Shown here: positions 26,427-34,900 of the stretch, piece after piece | Layout of the letters: each line of letters opens with the position of its first letter | Position numbering within the stretch: position 1 is the stretch's first letter | Program-made: the position numbers and the translations under genes | Notes under the pieces: model-generated | Database searches by the model: none | Told to the model about the DNA's origin: nothing | What the model saw: only the letters and a program-made list of their open reading frames with translations | Origin: JALSNL01 sp036479585 | GTDB lineage: Bacteria > Bacteroidota > Ignavibacteria > Ignavibacteriales > Melioribacteraceae | Assembly: GCA_965224785.1 (NCBI GenBank) | Contig: OZ245062.1 | Span: 558,001-622,000, forward strand | Direction: 5' to 3' | Length of the DNA stretch: 64,000 nt

Positions 26427-26530
26427 TGTCATTTCCGAATGTCGTTATCGGAAATCCAGTTGCAGAATATTTACTAGATTCCCAGTTAAAGTTTATCCTG
26501 TGTTTTTAAGCGGGACTGAGAATGACGACA
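26427..26530. repeat. REP-like intergenic element (GTCATT ... AATGAC)
   Basis: GTCATT (26428-26433) and AATGAC (26521-26526) form the ends. An internal hairpin TTTCCGA (26432-26438) / TCGGAAA (26448-26454) is visible, followed by TCCAG. The layout and ends resemble the element at 40317-40401. It is richer in G+C than the adjacent DNA and non-coding, located between manA and the glucosidase. Confidence 0.55.
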
Positions 26531-26573
26531 GATGAATTTTAGGCATATAAAAACATAAACTTAAATAAACCAA

Positions 26574-29213
26574 ATGAAAAATATAACTGAAAATAAAAAA
26601 CTAAAAGATTCCAAATCCCCTAAAAGTAAATGGAAAAAATGGGGGCCTTATTTAACTGAACGCCAATGGGGAACGGTACGAGAGGACTATAGTGCAAATG
26701 GAAATGCGTGGGATTATGTTTCTTATGATGATGCCAGAAGTAAAACATACAGATGGGGTGAGGATGGGATTGCGGGTATTAGTGATGACAAACAATTACT
26801 CTGTTTTTCAGTTGCACTCTGGAATAAAAAAGATCATATAATTAAAGAAAGATTGTTTGGGTTAACTGGTAACCAAGGAAATCACGGAGAAGATGTAAAG
26901 GAATATTATTATTATTTGGATTCAACTCCAACCCATTCCTACATGAAAATGTTGTACAAGTTTCCACAAAATGAATTTCCTTATCGAGATTTAATTTATC
27001 AAAATTATTTAAGAACTAAAACTGATGAAGAATATGAATTAATTGATACTGGAATTTTCGATGATGATAAATACTATGATGTGTTTATTGAATATGCAAA
27101 AATTGAAGAAGAAGATATTGCAATAAAAATTAGTGTTCATAATAGAGGAAGTGATGATGTAGAGCTAAATGTTATTCCACAAATATGGTTTAGGAATACT
27201 TGGGCTTGGGGTTATGATGATTACAAACCAAGTCTAAGTACAAAAAGAAAAAACACAATATCTGTTGAGCATAAAAAAATGGGTAACTATAATTTGTATT
27301 GTAGTGGCAAACCTGAATTACTATTTTGCGAGAATGAAACAAATGTTAAGCGATTATACAATGTTACAAAAAAGAAAAAGAGCTATTACAAAGATGGGAT
27401 TAATGATTACATAGTTAAGAAAGAAAAGAGAAGTGTAAATCCCAAACAAGTTGGTACAAAGGCTGCTGCTAATTATAATATAAAAGTTAAAGCAAATAAT
27501 AACGAAGTAGTTTATCTGCGATTATCAAAAAAAGTAATTAAGAAACCCTTTGCAGAAATAGAAAATATTTTTGAATCATCAATTAGGCAAGCTGATAACT
27601 TTTACAAGAAAATTCAAAAAGGTATAAAAGTAACAGAATATAAAAATTTGCAAAGAGAAGCATTTGCTGGAATGTTATGGTCAAAACAATTTTATTATTT
27701 TGACGTTCCCCAATATGTAAAGGGCGATCCGGGTCAACCGCCGCCGCCGCCAGAAAGAAAAAATGTAAGAAATTCAAAGTGGGCTCACTTAAATAATTTT
27801 GATATTATTTCAGTTCCAGACAAGTGGGAATACCCTTGGTATGCTGCTTGGGATCTAGCTTTCCACGCTATTCCCTATGCCATTATTGATCCGGAGTTTG
27901 CTAAGACTCAATTGTTGTTACTCACAAAGGAGTGGTATATGCATCCTAACGGACAACTTCCAGCTTATGAATGGGAGTTTGGAGATGTAAACCCACCAGT
28001 ACATGCTTGGGCAGCTTGGAGGGTTTACAAGATGGATAAAAATCAAAATAATGGTAAAGGCGATTTGGTTTTTCTTGAAAGTATTTTTCATAAGTTACTT
28101 CTAAATTTTACTTGGTGGGTTAATAGAAAAGATAATCACGACAATAATGTTTTTCAAGGTGGATTTCTTGGACTTGATAACATTGGAGTTTTTGATAGAA
28201 GTTCAACCGAACTCCCAACTGGTGGATATTTAGAACAAGCGGACGGAACTGCTTGGATGGGAATGTTTAGTCTAAATTTAATGCGAATTTCTTTAGAGTT
28301 AGCAAAACACAATCCAGTTTATCAAGATACAGCAACTAAATTTTTTGAGCATTTTTTATATATTGCCGGAGCGATGGCTAATGTTGGAGAGGATGATCTT
28401 GATATGTGGGATGATGAAGATGAGTTTTATTACGATCTTCTTCACTCACCAAACGGAGATATTTCTACGTTAAAAGTTCGCTCTATAGTTGGAATAATTC
28501 CATTGTTTGCTGTTGAGGTTTTAGATCCGAAAGAAATGGAATGCGTACCGGAGTTTGCAAAAAGAGCTGAGTGGTTTTTGAAGTATAGACCTGATCTTGC
28601 AAACTTAATTTCTAGATGGAAAGTGGAAGGAACAAAAGAAAGAAGATTGTTCTCTTTACTACGTGGACATCGGATGAAAATGTTATTAAAGCGAATGTTG
28701 GATGAAACTGAGTTCCTTTCTGATTATGGAGTGAGAGCTTTATCAAAGTATCACAAAGATCATCCTTATGAGTTTAAAGCTAATGGAGAGTATTTCCATG
28801 TAAGTTATCAGCCGGGTGAATCGGATAGTTATATGTTTGGTGGAAACTCAAATTGGCGAGGACCAATATGGTTACCTATTAATTTTTTAATTATAGAATC
28901 CCTTCAAAGATTTCATCATTACTATAGTGATGATTTTAAAGTTGAACATCCAACAAACTCTGGTAAGTTTCTCACTTTAAATCAAATTGCAGATGAATTA
29001 ACAAAGAGATTACTTAAAATATTTATTGCGGATGAAAAAGGGGAAAAACCTTTTCACGGGAAAAATAAAAAATTTCAAACAGATCCGCATTTTAAGAATT
29101 ATACTTTGTTTTATGAATATTTCCACGGCGACAATGGAAGGGGAGTTGGAGCTTCTCATCAAACTGGCTGGACAGGACTCATTGCTAAACTATTACAACC
29201 ATCTAAAAAATAG
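26574..29213 (+). CDS. GH63/MGH1-like glucosidase
   Basis: This is an 879-residue cytoplasmic protein without a signal peptide. The N-terminal region (GPYLTERQWGTVREDYSANG, YRWGEDGIAGISDD) and the (alpha/alpha)6 part (YPWYAAWDLAFHAIPYAIIDPEFAKTQL, HPNGQLPAYEWEFGDVNPPVHAW, FGGNSNWRGPIWLPINFL) are diagnostic for the bacterial mannosyl-oligosaccharide-glucosidase-like (GH63/MGH1) family. Homologues act on alpha-glucosides such as glucosylglycerate or related compatible solutes and storage glucans. The QPPPPPE run (~388-393) is in a linker. manA upstream suggests a cytoplasmic sugar-metabolism context. Substrate unresolved. Confidence 0.85.
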   Translation: MKNITENKKLKDSKSPKSKWKKWGPYLTERQWGTVREDYSANGNAWDYVSYDDARSKTYRWGEDGIAGISDDKQLLCFSVALWNKKDHIIKERLFGLTGNQGNHGEDVKEYYYYLDSTPTHSYMKMLYKFPQNEFPYRDLIYQNYLRTKTDEEYELIDTGIFDDDKYYDVFIEYAKIEEEDIAIKISVHNRGSDDVELNVIPQIWFRNTWAWGYDDYKPSLSTKRKNTISVEHKKMGNYNLYCSGKPELLFCENETNVKRLYNVTKKKKSYYKDGINDYIVKKEKRSVNPKQVGTKAAANYNIKVKANNNEVVYLRLSKKVIKKPFAEIENIFESSIRQADNFYKKIQKGIKVTEYKNLQREAFAGMLWSKQFYYFDVPQYVKGDPGQPPPPPERKNVRNSKWAHLNNFDIISVPDKWEYPWYAAWDLAFHAIPYAIIDPEFAKTQLLLLTKEWYMHPNGQLPAYEWEFGDVNPPVHAWAAWRVYKMDKNQNNGKGDLVFLESIFHKLLLNFTWWVNRKDNHDNNVFQGGFLGLDNIGVFDRSSTELPTGGYLEQADGTAWMGMFSLNLMRISLELAKHNPVYQDTATKFFEHFLYIAGAMANVGEDDLDMWDDEDEFYYDLLHSPNGDISTLKVRSIVGIIPLFAVEVLDPKEMECVPEFAKRAEWFLKYRPDLANLISRWKVEGTKERRLFSLLRGHRMKMLLKRMLDETEFLSDYGVRALSKYHKDHPYEFKANGEYFHVSYQPGESDSYMFGGNSNWRGPIWLPINFLIIESLQRFHHYYSDDFKVEHPTNSGKFLTLNQIADELTKRLLKIFIADEKGEKPFHGKNKKFQTDPHFKNYTLFYEYFHGDNGRGVGASHQTGWTGLIAKLLQPSKK

Positions 29214-29262
29214 AATGTAAAATTATGTGAAAATGATAGTATTGAAAGTTAAATCTTGACAA

Positions 29263-30543
29263 TTATTTTGATAATAGTTTAGTTATTTCTTCAATGCTAA
29301 TGGGTTTATTCTTGTCATCTATTTCGATAACAACCAAAAACCCTTTTAACTTTTTAGTTGAATAAAAAGCATTAATAAGTTTTGCCTGATCGCTTTCTAA
29401 ACACTTTCCAGATTTCTCATCCCAAATTTCTTTAGCACTTAAACAGCCACGTGTTGGCGACATTGGATAGTAAGATTGTTGCTTATAATAATCTAAGTCA
29501 TCTGTTGAACCGTGCATTATAATTAGCTTTCTTCCACTTTTCCCAGCATAAAAGGAATTATAAATTGGGAAATAATTTTGCCAAGACTTCGGAAGTAAAT
29601 TCTTATAATCTTCTTTGTTAAATTTTTTATACTTGTTCTTCTTATGAAAAAATATTCTTGGAGAAACTTCAAAAGGAGAACGAATTAATACGTTGGGAGT
29701 TGGGCCAATTGTTTTTGTTGGAGAAATATAAGTTCCTACAATTGAATAAATTCCTTCTGGTGTATTTCCGTTTGAAATGTAACCTGGCAAATTTGAAAAT
29801 GAAATAGCAAGTTGCGGAATGCTAAAAATAGTTCCATCTTTATTTTTTACAAAAGTTCCATTTGGCTTTTTTATAATAGTCAATCCGGGGAAGTTTCTAT
29901 TCTTTCTGTGGAAGGAATAAATTATAGTTTTACCTTTTTGAAATGGATGTTCTAAAAGTTTCGTGAGCGATGGGAGACTATTAAACTTATTAGAGTTATC
30001 TAAATCAAAATGTAAACTTTTAAGAACGGAACTTTCATCCCAAGCGTTAAACTGATTTTCTAAATCTTTGACATAGAATTTATTTTTTCTGTCTAAATAA
30101 TTTGCTCTTAGTAAATAGTTAGTTGCAATTGCATAAGAAGTTTCATCTTTTGTTGATTGGAAAAATTTATTAACTAGTTCTGAGAAAATATTTTCATCTG
30201 AGGAATATGCTACGGTCAAAGTTGTACGTTGTAACTTTAAGTATTTATCAACTTTTATATTTAATGATTTATTAATGCCTGAAATGATTTTTTTATCATT
30301 TAAGAATAATGATTCAGTATCATTTAATGCCTTTCTCCAGCTTGTTGCAGATTGTTTATTTATATCTGTTTTAAAAGTATTATAGATGTTTGAAATTATT
30401 TTTTGATAAAACTCGTCTTTGTTTTTCTTTAAGACAAAAGTTGTCTTCATTTTATTTATGTTCACTTTTCTTTGGGAGTAAGAATTTGAGAAAAACATAT
30501 AGGATATGATGAAGATAAATATGAATATTCTTTTTGAAGTCAT
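29263..30543 (-). CDS. secreted L,D-transpeptidase-like (YkuD-type) protein
   Basis: The protein has 426 residues. A signal peptide (KRIFIFIFIISYMFFSNSYS) precedes a ~220-residue N-terminal region that I do not recognise. The C-terminal catalytic part has GNTPEGIYSIVG (~259-270), IIMHGSTDD with H344-G345, and PTRG-C367-LS. The His...(S/T)xGC arrangement is the YkuD active site with nucleophile C367. Such enzymes form 3-3 peptide crosslinks in peptidoglycan or attach proteins to it. Arg replaces the common His/Ser before GC, so activity should be viewed with some caution. It is divergent from the MORN/TonB-C gene and convergent with the glucosidase. Confidence 0.7.
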   Translation of the reverse strand: MTSKRIFIFIFIISYMFFSNSYSQRKVNINKMKTTFVLKKNKDEFYQKIISNIYNTFKTDINKQSATSWRKALNDTESLFLNDKKIISGINKSLNIKVDKYLKLQRTTLTVAYSSDENIFSELVNKFFQSTKDETSYAIATNYLLRANYLDRKNKFYVKDLENQFNAWDESSVLKSLHFDLDNSNKFNSLPSLTKLLEHPFQKGKTIIYSFHRKNRNFPGLTIIKKPNGTFVKNKDGTIFSIPQLAISFSNLPGYISNGNTPEGIYSIVGTYISPTKTIGPTPNVLIRSPFEVSPRIFFHKKNKYKKFNKEDYKNLLPKSWQNYFPIYNSFYAGKSGRKLIIMHGSTDDLDYYKQQSYYPMSPTRGCLSAKEIWDEKSGKCLESDQAKLINAFYSTKKLKGFLVVIEIDDKNKPISIEEITKLLSK

Positions 30544-30631
30544 ATAAGAAAAAATTAAATAATGAATACTAACTATCTTAATTAAAATATAAATTTAGCA
30601 ACTAAATTAAAGTAAATGTTGTACAAATAAA

Positions 30632-31381
30632 ATGATGAAAAAATTATTATTATTAATTGCCTTTCTAATTTCAACAAATGTATTTTTTGCCCAGAATGGA
30701 ATTAGAAAAATATATTACGCAAAAGGTAAATTAGAATCCGCAGTCTCATTCTCTGATGAAGTATTAGATGGAAATTCTAAATGGTACTACTTTAATGGCA
30801 ATCTTAAAAGTGAAAAAAATTATTCAGATGGAACTCTAAATGGTTGGATAAGTGAATTTTATGAAAATGGTTTGCTTAAAGAAAAACATTTTGTAAGAGA
30901 AGGAGTTCTTGCTGGAATATCTAAAAAGAATTTTGATAATGGTGCTTTGCAATTTGTTAGAGTTTTTGAAAAGGGGAAATTAAAAAATTCAAAAATATTT
31001 GAGTACGATTCCTTATTTGTTGCTACTATGGATTTGTTTGTTGGAAGAAGTGAAAAAAATATAAGTAAGAGTGAAAGTGAATTTCTTTGTAATATAGATT
31101 TATGTCCTGAACCAATTGATGGAATTGAAGCCATTGAAAAGAATATAATTTATCCCATAATGGAAAAGAAAAATAATGTTGAGGGTTTTGTTTTAGTAAC
31201 AGTTTTAATTGACAAAAGAGGAAATACAAAAAAAGTACAAGTGATAAAAAGTTTAGGCTCCAGTTTTGATGAAGCAACGAAAAATGTAATCAAAAAAACA
31301 AAGTTCTTCCCAGGGAAAGACAAAGGTATTGTTGTAGAAACCGAAGTAACTTTTAGGGTAAATATAAAAATTAAGAATTAG
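30632..31381 (+). CDS. MORN-repeat protein with TonB C-terminal domain
   Basis: The protein has 249 residues and an N-terminal signal (KKLLLLIAFLISTNVFFAQ). Residues ~25-125 hold about four MORN_2-type repeats: GKLESAVSFSDEVLDGNSKWYY, GNLKSEKNYSDGTLNGWISEFY, GLLKEKHFVREGVLAG, GALQFVRVFEKGKL. Residues ~165-247 form a TonB C-terminal domain (VEGFVLVTVLIDKRGNTKKV followed by FDEATKNVIKKTKFFPG). This combination is common in Bacteroidota envelope proteins; the TonB-like part lies in the periplasm without a transmembrane anchor. It may touch outer-membrane receptors, but a direct energy-coupling role is unlikely. Confidence 0.75.
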   Translation: MMKKLLLLIAFLISTNVFFAQNGIRKIYYAKGKLESAVSFSDEVLDGNSKWYYFNGNLKSEKNYSDGTLNGWISEFYENGLLKEKHFVREGVLAGISKKNFDNGALQFVRVFEKGKLKNSKIFEYDSLFVATMDLFVGRSEKNISKSESEFLCNIDLCPEPIDGIEAIEKNIIYPIMEKKNNVEGFVLVTVLIDKRGNTKKVQVIKSLGSSFDEATKNVIKKTKFFPGKDKGIVVETEVTFRVNIKIKN

Positions 31382-31709
31382 ATTGGTTTGCTTTTAAATT
31401 CAAAAATATTTCTTTAGTTTTAACCATTATAAGAGAGTCAGAAATTATTTGAAAAATTAAATGATTCAAAACTTAGTGATTATGAATATAGATATAAGGG
31501 AGACCTAAGTTAAACTCTCCAAATCTTCCTTACTATCAGTTACTAACTTTTTCAAATCTATATTTGATTGTAGATATTGTGTGTCGTAACGGTTACTGGC
31601 GTTTTATAATTACGGAACTTTTGGTTTAACACTAAACTTTATTAAAAGAAATGAACTTCAAATTTAGTACTATGTAGCCATTAACTATACAGATTGTTGG
31701 GCACAGTTA
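31382..31709. other. 328-bp region 3' of the restriction endonuclease gene, with cassette-like end
   Basis: No ORF of note. GTTGGGC at 31696-31702 lies 7 bp beyond the endonuclease stop and is the inverted partner of GCCCAAC at 33911-33917. Further out is a patch (31580-31630) with GTAACGGTTAC, itself an 11-bp palindrome (31586-31596), and GTTTAAC (31624-31630). The patch is slightly richer in G+C than the flanks. No hairpin terminator with a T tract was found. Confidence 0.5.
31696..31703. repeat. boundary heptamer of the restriction-modification unit (GTTGGGCA)
   Basis: GTTGGGCA is an exact inverted match to TGCCCAAC at 33910-33917. On the transcribed (minus) strand it reads GCCCAAC, fitting the integron core-site consensus RYYYAAC, and it begins 7 bp after the stop codon. 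Confidence 0.45.
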
Positions 31710-32789
31710 TTATTTCCATTTTAGTTCAGATAGTAGTTCTTGTATCCATTTTTTCAATTCTTCCTTGCTATTAATTTCAACTGCCGTTTCTATGATTGTG
31801 TCTATAAACTCCTGTTTACTATTTAGGTCTGTTTTAAATATCATTGTTCTGGAATAAGTCAAAATATCTTGGAGTAAAACCATAAAACCTTCACTTTCGT
31901 ATTCGGTAATTCTTTGCTCAATTTCAGTTTTATCAAATTCTGCATTAATACCATAAATAAATTGTCCTTTAATTCCTTTGGAGGATATTATTTTAGAAAA
32001 TGCGTGCTCTAAATCGTGTGAATTAAAATCCTTATCCTTCACTTCAACTGCATAATGAAATGTATTGTCTTTGAATATGTCAATATCTCCAACTTCTTTA
32101 GATGATGCACCGCTTTGATTTACTTTATGTGCAATCACTTTAAAGTTTTTAGAAAACCTTTTATGATAAATTTTTTCTAACGAGCCTACAACAATTGCAG
32201 ATGATTCTCCTTCAAATGATTTTTCTAAAAACCGATAAATAAACTCGTATATTTCTACTAATGTTGGACTGTAATTAATAGTACTGTTGTGTAATTCATT
32301 CAGTTCGATAATTCTTTCATTCAGAAATTCTAATGCACAAGCCAAATAGGATTTTGCATCAGCACTATTAGAAATGGAATTGAAAATTTCAATTAATTTA
32401 TCTAATGTTTGTTTATCATTTCCTCTTCTAACTGCATTTCCATCACTCAAATGTGTAAACCTTGCAGGTTTATTTAAAAAAGGTTCGTTTGAGCCACCTA
32501 ATGCATTTTGAAGAAAATTTCTTTCAAAAGGAACAAGGACTTTATTACATAAACTTCTTGCATCATAAGCTCCAGTCATTGGTGCTCCTGCTTGAAGAGC
32601 CAAAGCATTAATCTTACTATTTGTGGCTTTTGCTAATAAGCCATTAACTAAGACATATTTGTATGTTTTATGACTGCCTTCTAATACTTCTTTAATTTTT
32701 GTTGATAGAGTATCATTATTTACACACCTTGTTCTGAATGCAGATAATAATACTTTTTCTGCATCTGTTCTATTTATATTTTCAGCCAT
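31710..32789 (-). CDS. type II restriction endonuclease, SacI-like family
   Basis: The 359-residue protein has a conserved N-terminal half (APMTGAYDARSLCNKVLVPFER, ~69-90, then LGGSNEPFLNKPARF, ~97-111) that I recognise as the SacI restriction endonuclease family. The nuclease core is of PD-(D/E)xK type: D235-I-D237 in EVGDIDIF and E249-V-K251 in YAVEVKDKDF. It begins directly after the methyltransferase stop (0 bp between), so the two form one operon. SacI cuts GAGCTC; whether this homologue shares that site is inference. GAGCTC does occur in the window (8334-8339, 9239-9244, 40853-40858), so the site is not eliminated from the genome. Confidence 0.85.
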   Translation of the reverse strand: MAENINRTDAEKVLLSAFRTRCVNNDTLSTKIKEVLEGSHKTYKYVLVNGLLAKATNSKINALALQAGAPMTGAYDARSLCNKVLVPFERNFLQNALGGSNEPFLNKPARFTHLSDGNAVRRGNDKQTLDKLIEIFNSISNSADAKSYLACALEFLNERIIELNELHNSTINYSPTLVEIYEFIYRFLEKSFEGESSAIVVGSLEKIYHKRFSKNFKVIAHKVNQSGASSKEVGDIDIFKDNTFHYAVEVKDKDFNSHDLEHAFSKIISSKGIKGQFIYGINAEFDKTEIEQRITEYESEGFMVLLQDILTYSRTMIFKTDLNSKQEFIDTIIETAVEINSKEELKKWIQELLSELKWK

Positions 32790-33881
32790 TTATATTTCAA
32801 ATTCTAATTGATAAGGTAGGTTAATAACCATATTTTCTATTTCTTCATTAAATAAGTAATCCATAACCATTTTGGCAATATTATATCCAAAATTGCAAGG
32901 TACTGCGTTACCTATTTGTCTAAATTTTGATGACTGAGAACCAAAAAAATTGTAATCAGAAGGGAATGTTTGTAGCAATGAAGCTTCTTCAACAGTTAGT
33001 CTTCTTAATCTTTTTGGTGCTGTAGGATTAGTATTTGGTTTTTCTCCTCTCATTAAATCAGAATGATACTTAATAACCCAATTTTCCTTATTACCATATA
33101 ATTCTTCTTCATCAATAATTGGAGTTCTATTTCCGCCCATAGATGCAGCTAAAGTTGAACAATATCCGTCAATTCTAACAGGTCTCCCTGCACCATTAAA
33201 TAACATTCCTGCAAAAGGAGATTTTCGCATTATTGGGTTTGATGTAAATGTGATTTTTGCTTTACAGATACTTTGGTTATTGCCTTTTCCTGCTTTATCA
33301 AGTGAAGAAAGTGCTTCTCGTACAGTTGGAGCATTTTTCTTGTATGGTTGGAGCATTTTATCTAAATCTGGTATAAGCTTTGAGTTATTTTTAAAGCCAA
33401 TAAAAAACACTCTTTCTCTTGCTTGCGGAACATCAAATTCTGTTGCATTTAAAACCACATAATTAACTGCATATCCCAAATCTCTAAATCTATTTAATAA
33501 TTCACGTCTTAGTGGCTCCCATTTTTGAAGTTTACCTAATGCCTTTACATTTTCCATTACAAAAGCTTTTGGTTGTAATTTTTCAACAACATCAGTAAAT
33601 GTCCAAACGTGCTCGCTTCTTGGGTCTTTTGGGTCCATTTTTCCTGCAACTGAAAAACCTTGACAAGGAGGTCCTCCAATAACTAAATCAACATCTTCTG
33701 AATTAGGTAAGTCGTCAATAAAGTCATTTATATCGCCACACCTTATATGGTTCCCAATATTTTTGGCATAAGATTCACAAGCATTCTTGTCATAATCGTT
33801 TGCCCAAATTACTTCAAATCCTGCTTTCCTGAACCCAATGTCAAGTCCTCCTGCTCCTGAATATAATGATACTGTTTTCAT
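32790..33881 (-). CDS. DNA (cytosine-5-)-methyltransferase of the type II system
   Basis: The protein has 363 residues with the ordered m5C methyltransferase motifs: I, SLYSGAGGLDIGF (~5-17, SAM binding); IV, GGPP-C73-QGFS with catalytic Cys; VI, E110-NV; VIII, VPQARERVFFIGF; X, FRQIGNAVP. The variable target-recognition region lies between motifs VIII and X. It should protect the sites cut by the adjoining endonuclease. No control (C) protein gene or Vsr nuclease is present. The start is 30 bp inside the boundary heptamer GTTGGGC, leaving little room for a promoter within the unit, so transcription may come from upstream flanking DNA. Confidence 0.95.
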   Translation of the reverse strand: MKTVSLYSGAGGLDIGFRKAGFEVIWANDYDKNACESYAKNIGNHIRCGDINDFIDDLPNSEDVDLVIGGPPCQGFSVAGKMDPKDPRSEHVWTFTDVVEKLQPKAFVMENVKALGKLQKWEPLRRELLNRFRDLGYAVNYVVLNATEFDVPQARERVFFIGFKNNSKLIPDLDKMLQPYKKNAPTVREALSSLDKAGKGNNQSICKAKITFTSNPIMRKSPFAGMLFNGAGRPVRIDGYCSTLAASMGGNRTPIIDEEELYGNKENWVIKYHSDLMRGEKPNTNPTAPKRLRRLTVEEASLLQTFPSDYNFFGSQSSKFRQIGNAVPCNFGYNIAKMVMDYLFNEEIENMVINLPYQLEFEI

Positions 33882-34170
33882 TTTGTAAAGTTACTCGTTT
33901 TTTTTAATTTGCCCAACGTTAGTGTATATTCATTGTTCTTATACAGCTAATATGGGCGTATAAGAACAATTGTGTTTATATCCAATATACATATAAGTCA
34001 TTAAATATCAAAAAAATCATCAATTGGATTCTTGATTTTAGCAATAGTTCTTTTAGACACTTGTGTGTGTATTTCTATAATTTCAGAATAGTTGTGCTTT
34101 CGTTATTCGTGTATTTCATCTCAAATTAAAAGCATTAATTTATTTTTTTTATTGTAACAACTAATCAAAA
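33882..34170. other. 289-bp region upstream of the methyltransferase
   Basis: No coding sequence seen. It contains the boundary heptamer at 33911-33917 and the 13-bp inverted repeat at 33932-33970. The remainder to 34170 is AT-rich with no recognised motif. Confidence 0.5.
33910..33970. repeat. boundary heptamer GCCCAAC plus 13-bp inverted repeat
   Basis: TGCCCAAC (33910-33917) is the inverted partner of 31696-31703. On the minus strand it reads GTTGGGC, which fits the integron core consensus GTTRRRY. Immediately beyond it, ATTGTTCTTATAC (33932-33944) and GTATAAGAACAAT (33958-33970) form a perfect 13-bp inverted repeat with a 13-nt loop. This could be part of a recombination site, or a promoter/operator for the methyltransferase. 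Confidence 0.5.
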
Positions 34171-34806
34171 CTATTTGAGTTGTAACATTTTAATAATTTC
34201 TTTTTCTAATTTTTTACCTCTATCTCTTCCATACCATAAGTGTAGTTTTTTATTGAATTCATCTTTATCCAAACCTTCGGCTTTCCACATCATTACAAGG
34301 TCTTGTGCTACTTTTGGTCTTGCTCCCCAAATAAAAATTTCGTTTCCATTTTTATCAAAACCAACAATTTTAGGAATACTTTTAGGATTTCCAGAAGTGA
34401 AATAATTTTCTAGCAAGTCAAGATTTTCATCTCGTAAAATTATTTCAAAATTTATATTTTTGTTAAGCTTTGCATATTCATAAAAATAAGGAATATTTTG
34501 TGCCGAGTCGCCACACCAATCTTCTGTAATTACTAACCAAGTTTGAGGCTCATCAATTTTGGAAATAAGTTCAACTAATTCAGTATTTATTTTCCCGGAA
34601 GAGATTACTTTTGTAAAAGTTTTTTGAATTCTCTTCATTCTTTGAAAATTTATTTTAATAATGTCTAAACGATTTTTATCTTCATCCGAAAGTAAGTTGT
34701 AATTATCTTCTATTAATTTGAATTCAATATTTTTTACAAATTCAGAATATGTGTGATAATTTGGTAATTGCTTTTCATTTTTGAAATGTTCTATTGTTTT
34801 GTTCAT
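34171..34806 (-). CDS. thioredoxin-family protein with a single active-site cysteine
   Basis: The 211-residue cytoplasmic protein has a thioredoxin-like core in the second half: TWLVITED-W97-C98-G-D-S101 at the position of the usual WCxxC, then YFYEYAKLNKNINFEIILRDENLDLL. SIPKIVGFDKNGNEI carries the cis-proline element (Ile-Pro). The second cysteine is replaced by Ser (CGDS), so it cannot perform classical dithiol exchange by itself. It resembles the Thioredoxin_9-type proteins of Bacteroidota. It is a single gene, divergent from the amidase at 34901. Fold confident; role unknown. Confidence 0.8.
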   Translation of the reverse strand: MNKTIEHFKNEKQLPNYHTYSEFVKNIEFKLIEDNYNLLSDEDKNRLDIIKINFQRMKRIQKTFTKVISSGKINTELVELISKIDEPQTWLVITEDWCGDSAQNIPYFYEYAKLNKNINFEIILRDENLDLLENYFTSGNPKSIPKIVGFDKNGNEIFIWGARPKVAQDLVMMWKAEGLDKDEFNKKLHLWYGRDRGKKLEKEIIKMLQLK

Positions 34807-34900
34807 ATTTGTAATTAGTTTGTTATATAAAAAATAAAATCCAATTTAGTATATTTTAACATCAGTTGAATATTAAAAAGTTATTATAAAAGGTACACTA

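Noticed and set aside
31580..31709. Complete integron attC site next to the endonuclease gene
   Set aside because: The heptamer GCCCAAC is present on the coding strand, and GTTAAAC could be the distal core 79 bp away, but the inner arms do not pair, so only the boundary heptamers are reported.
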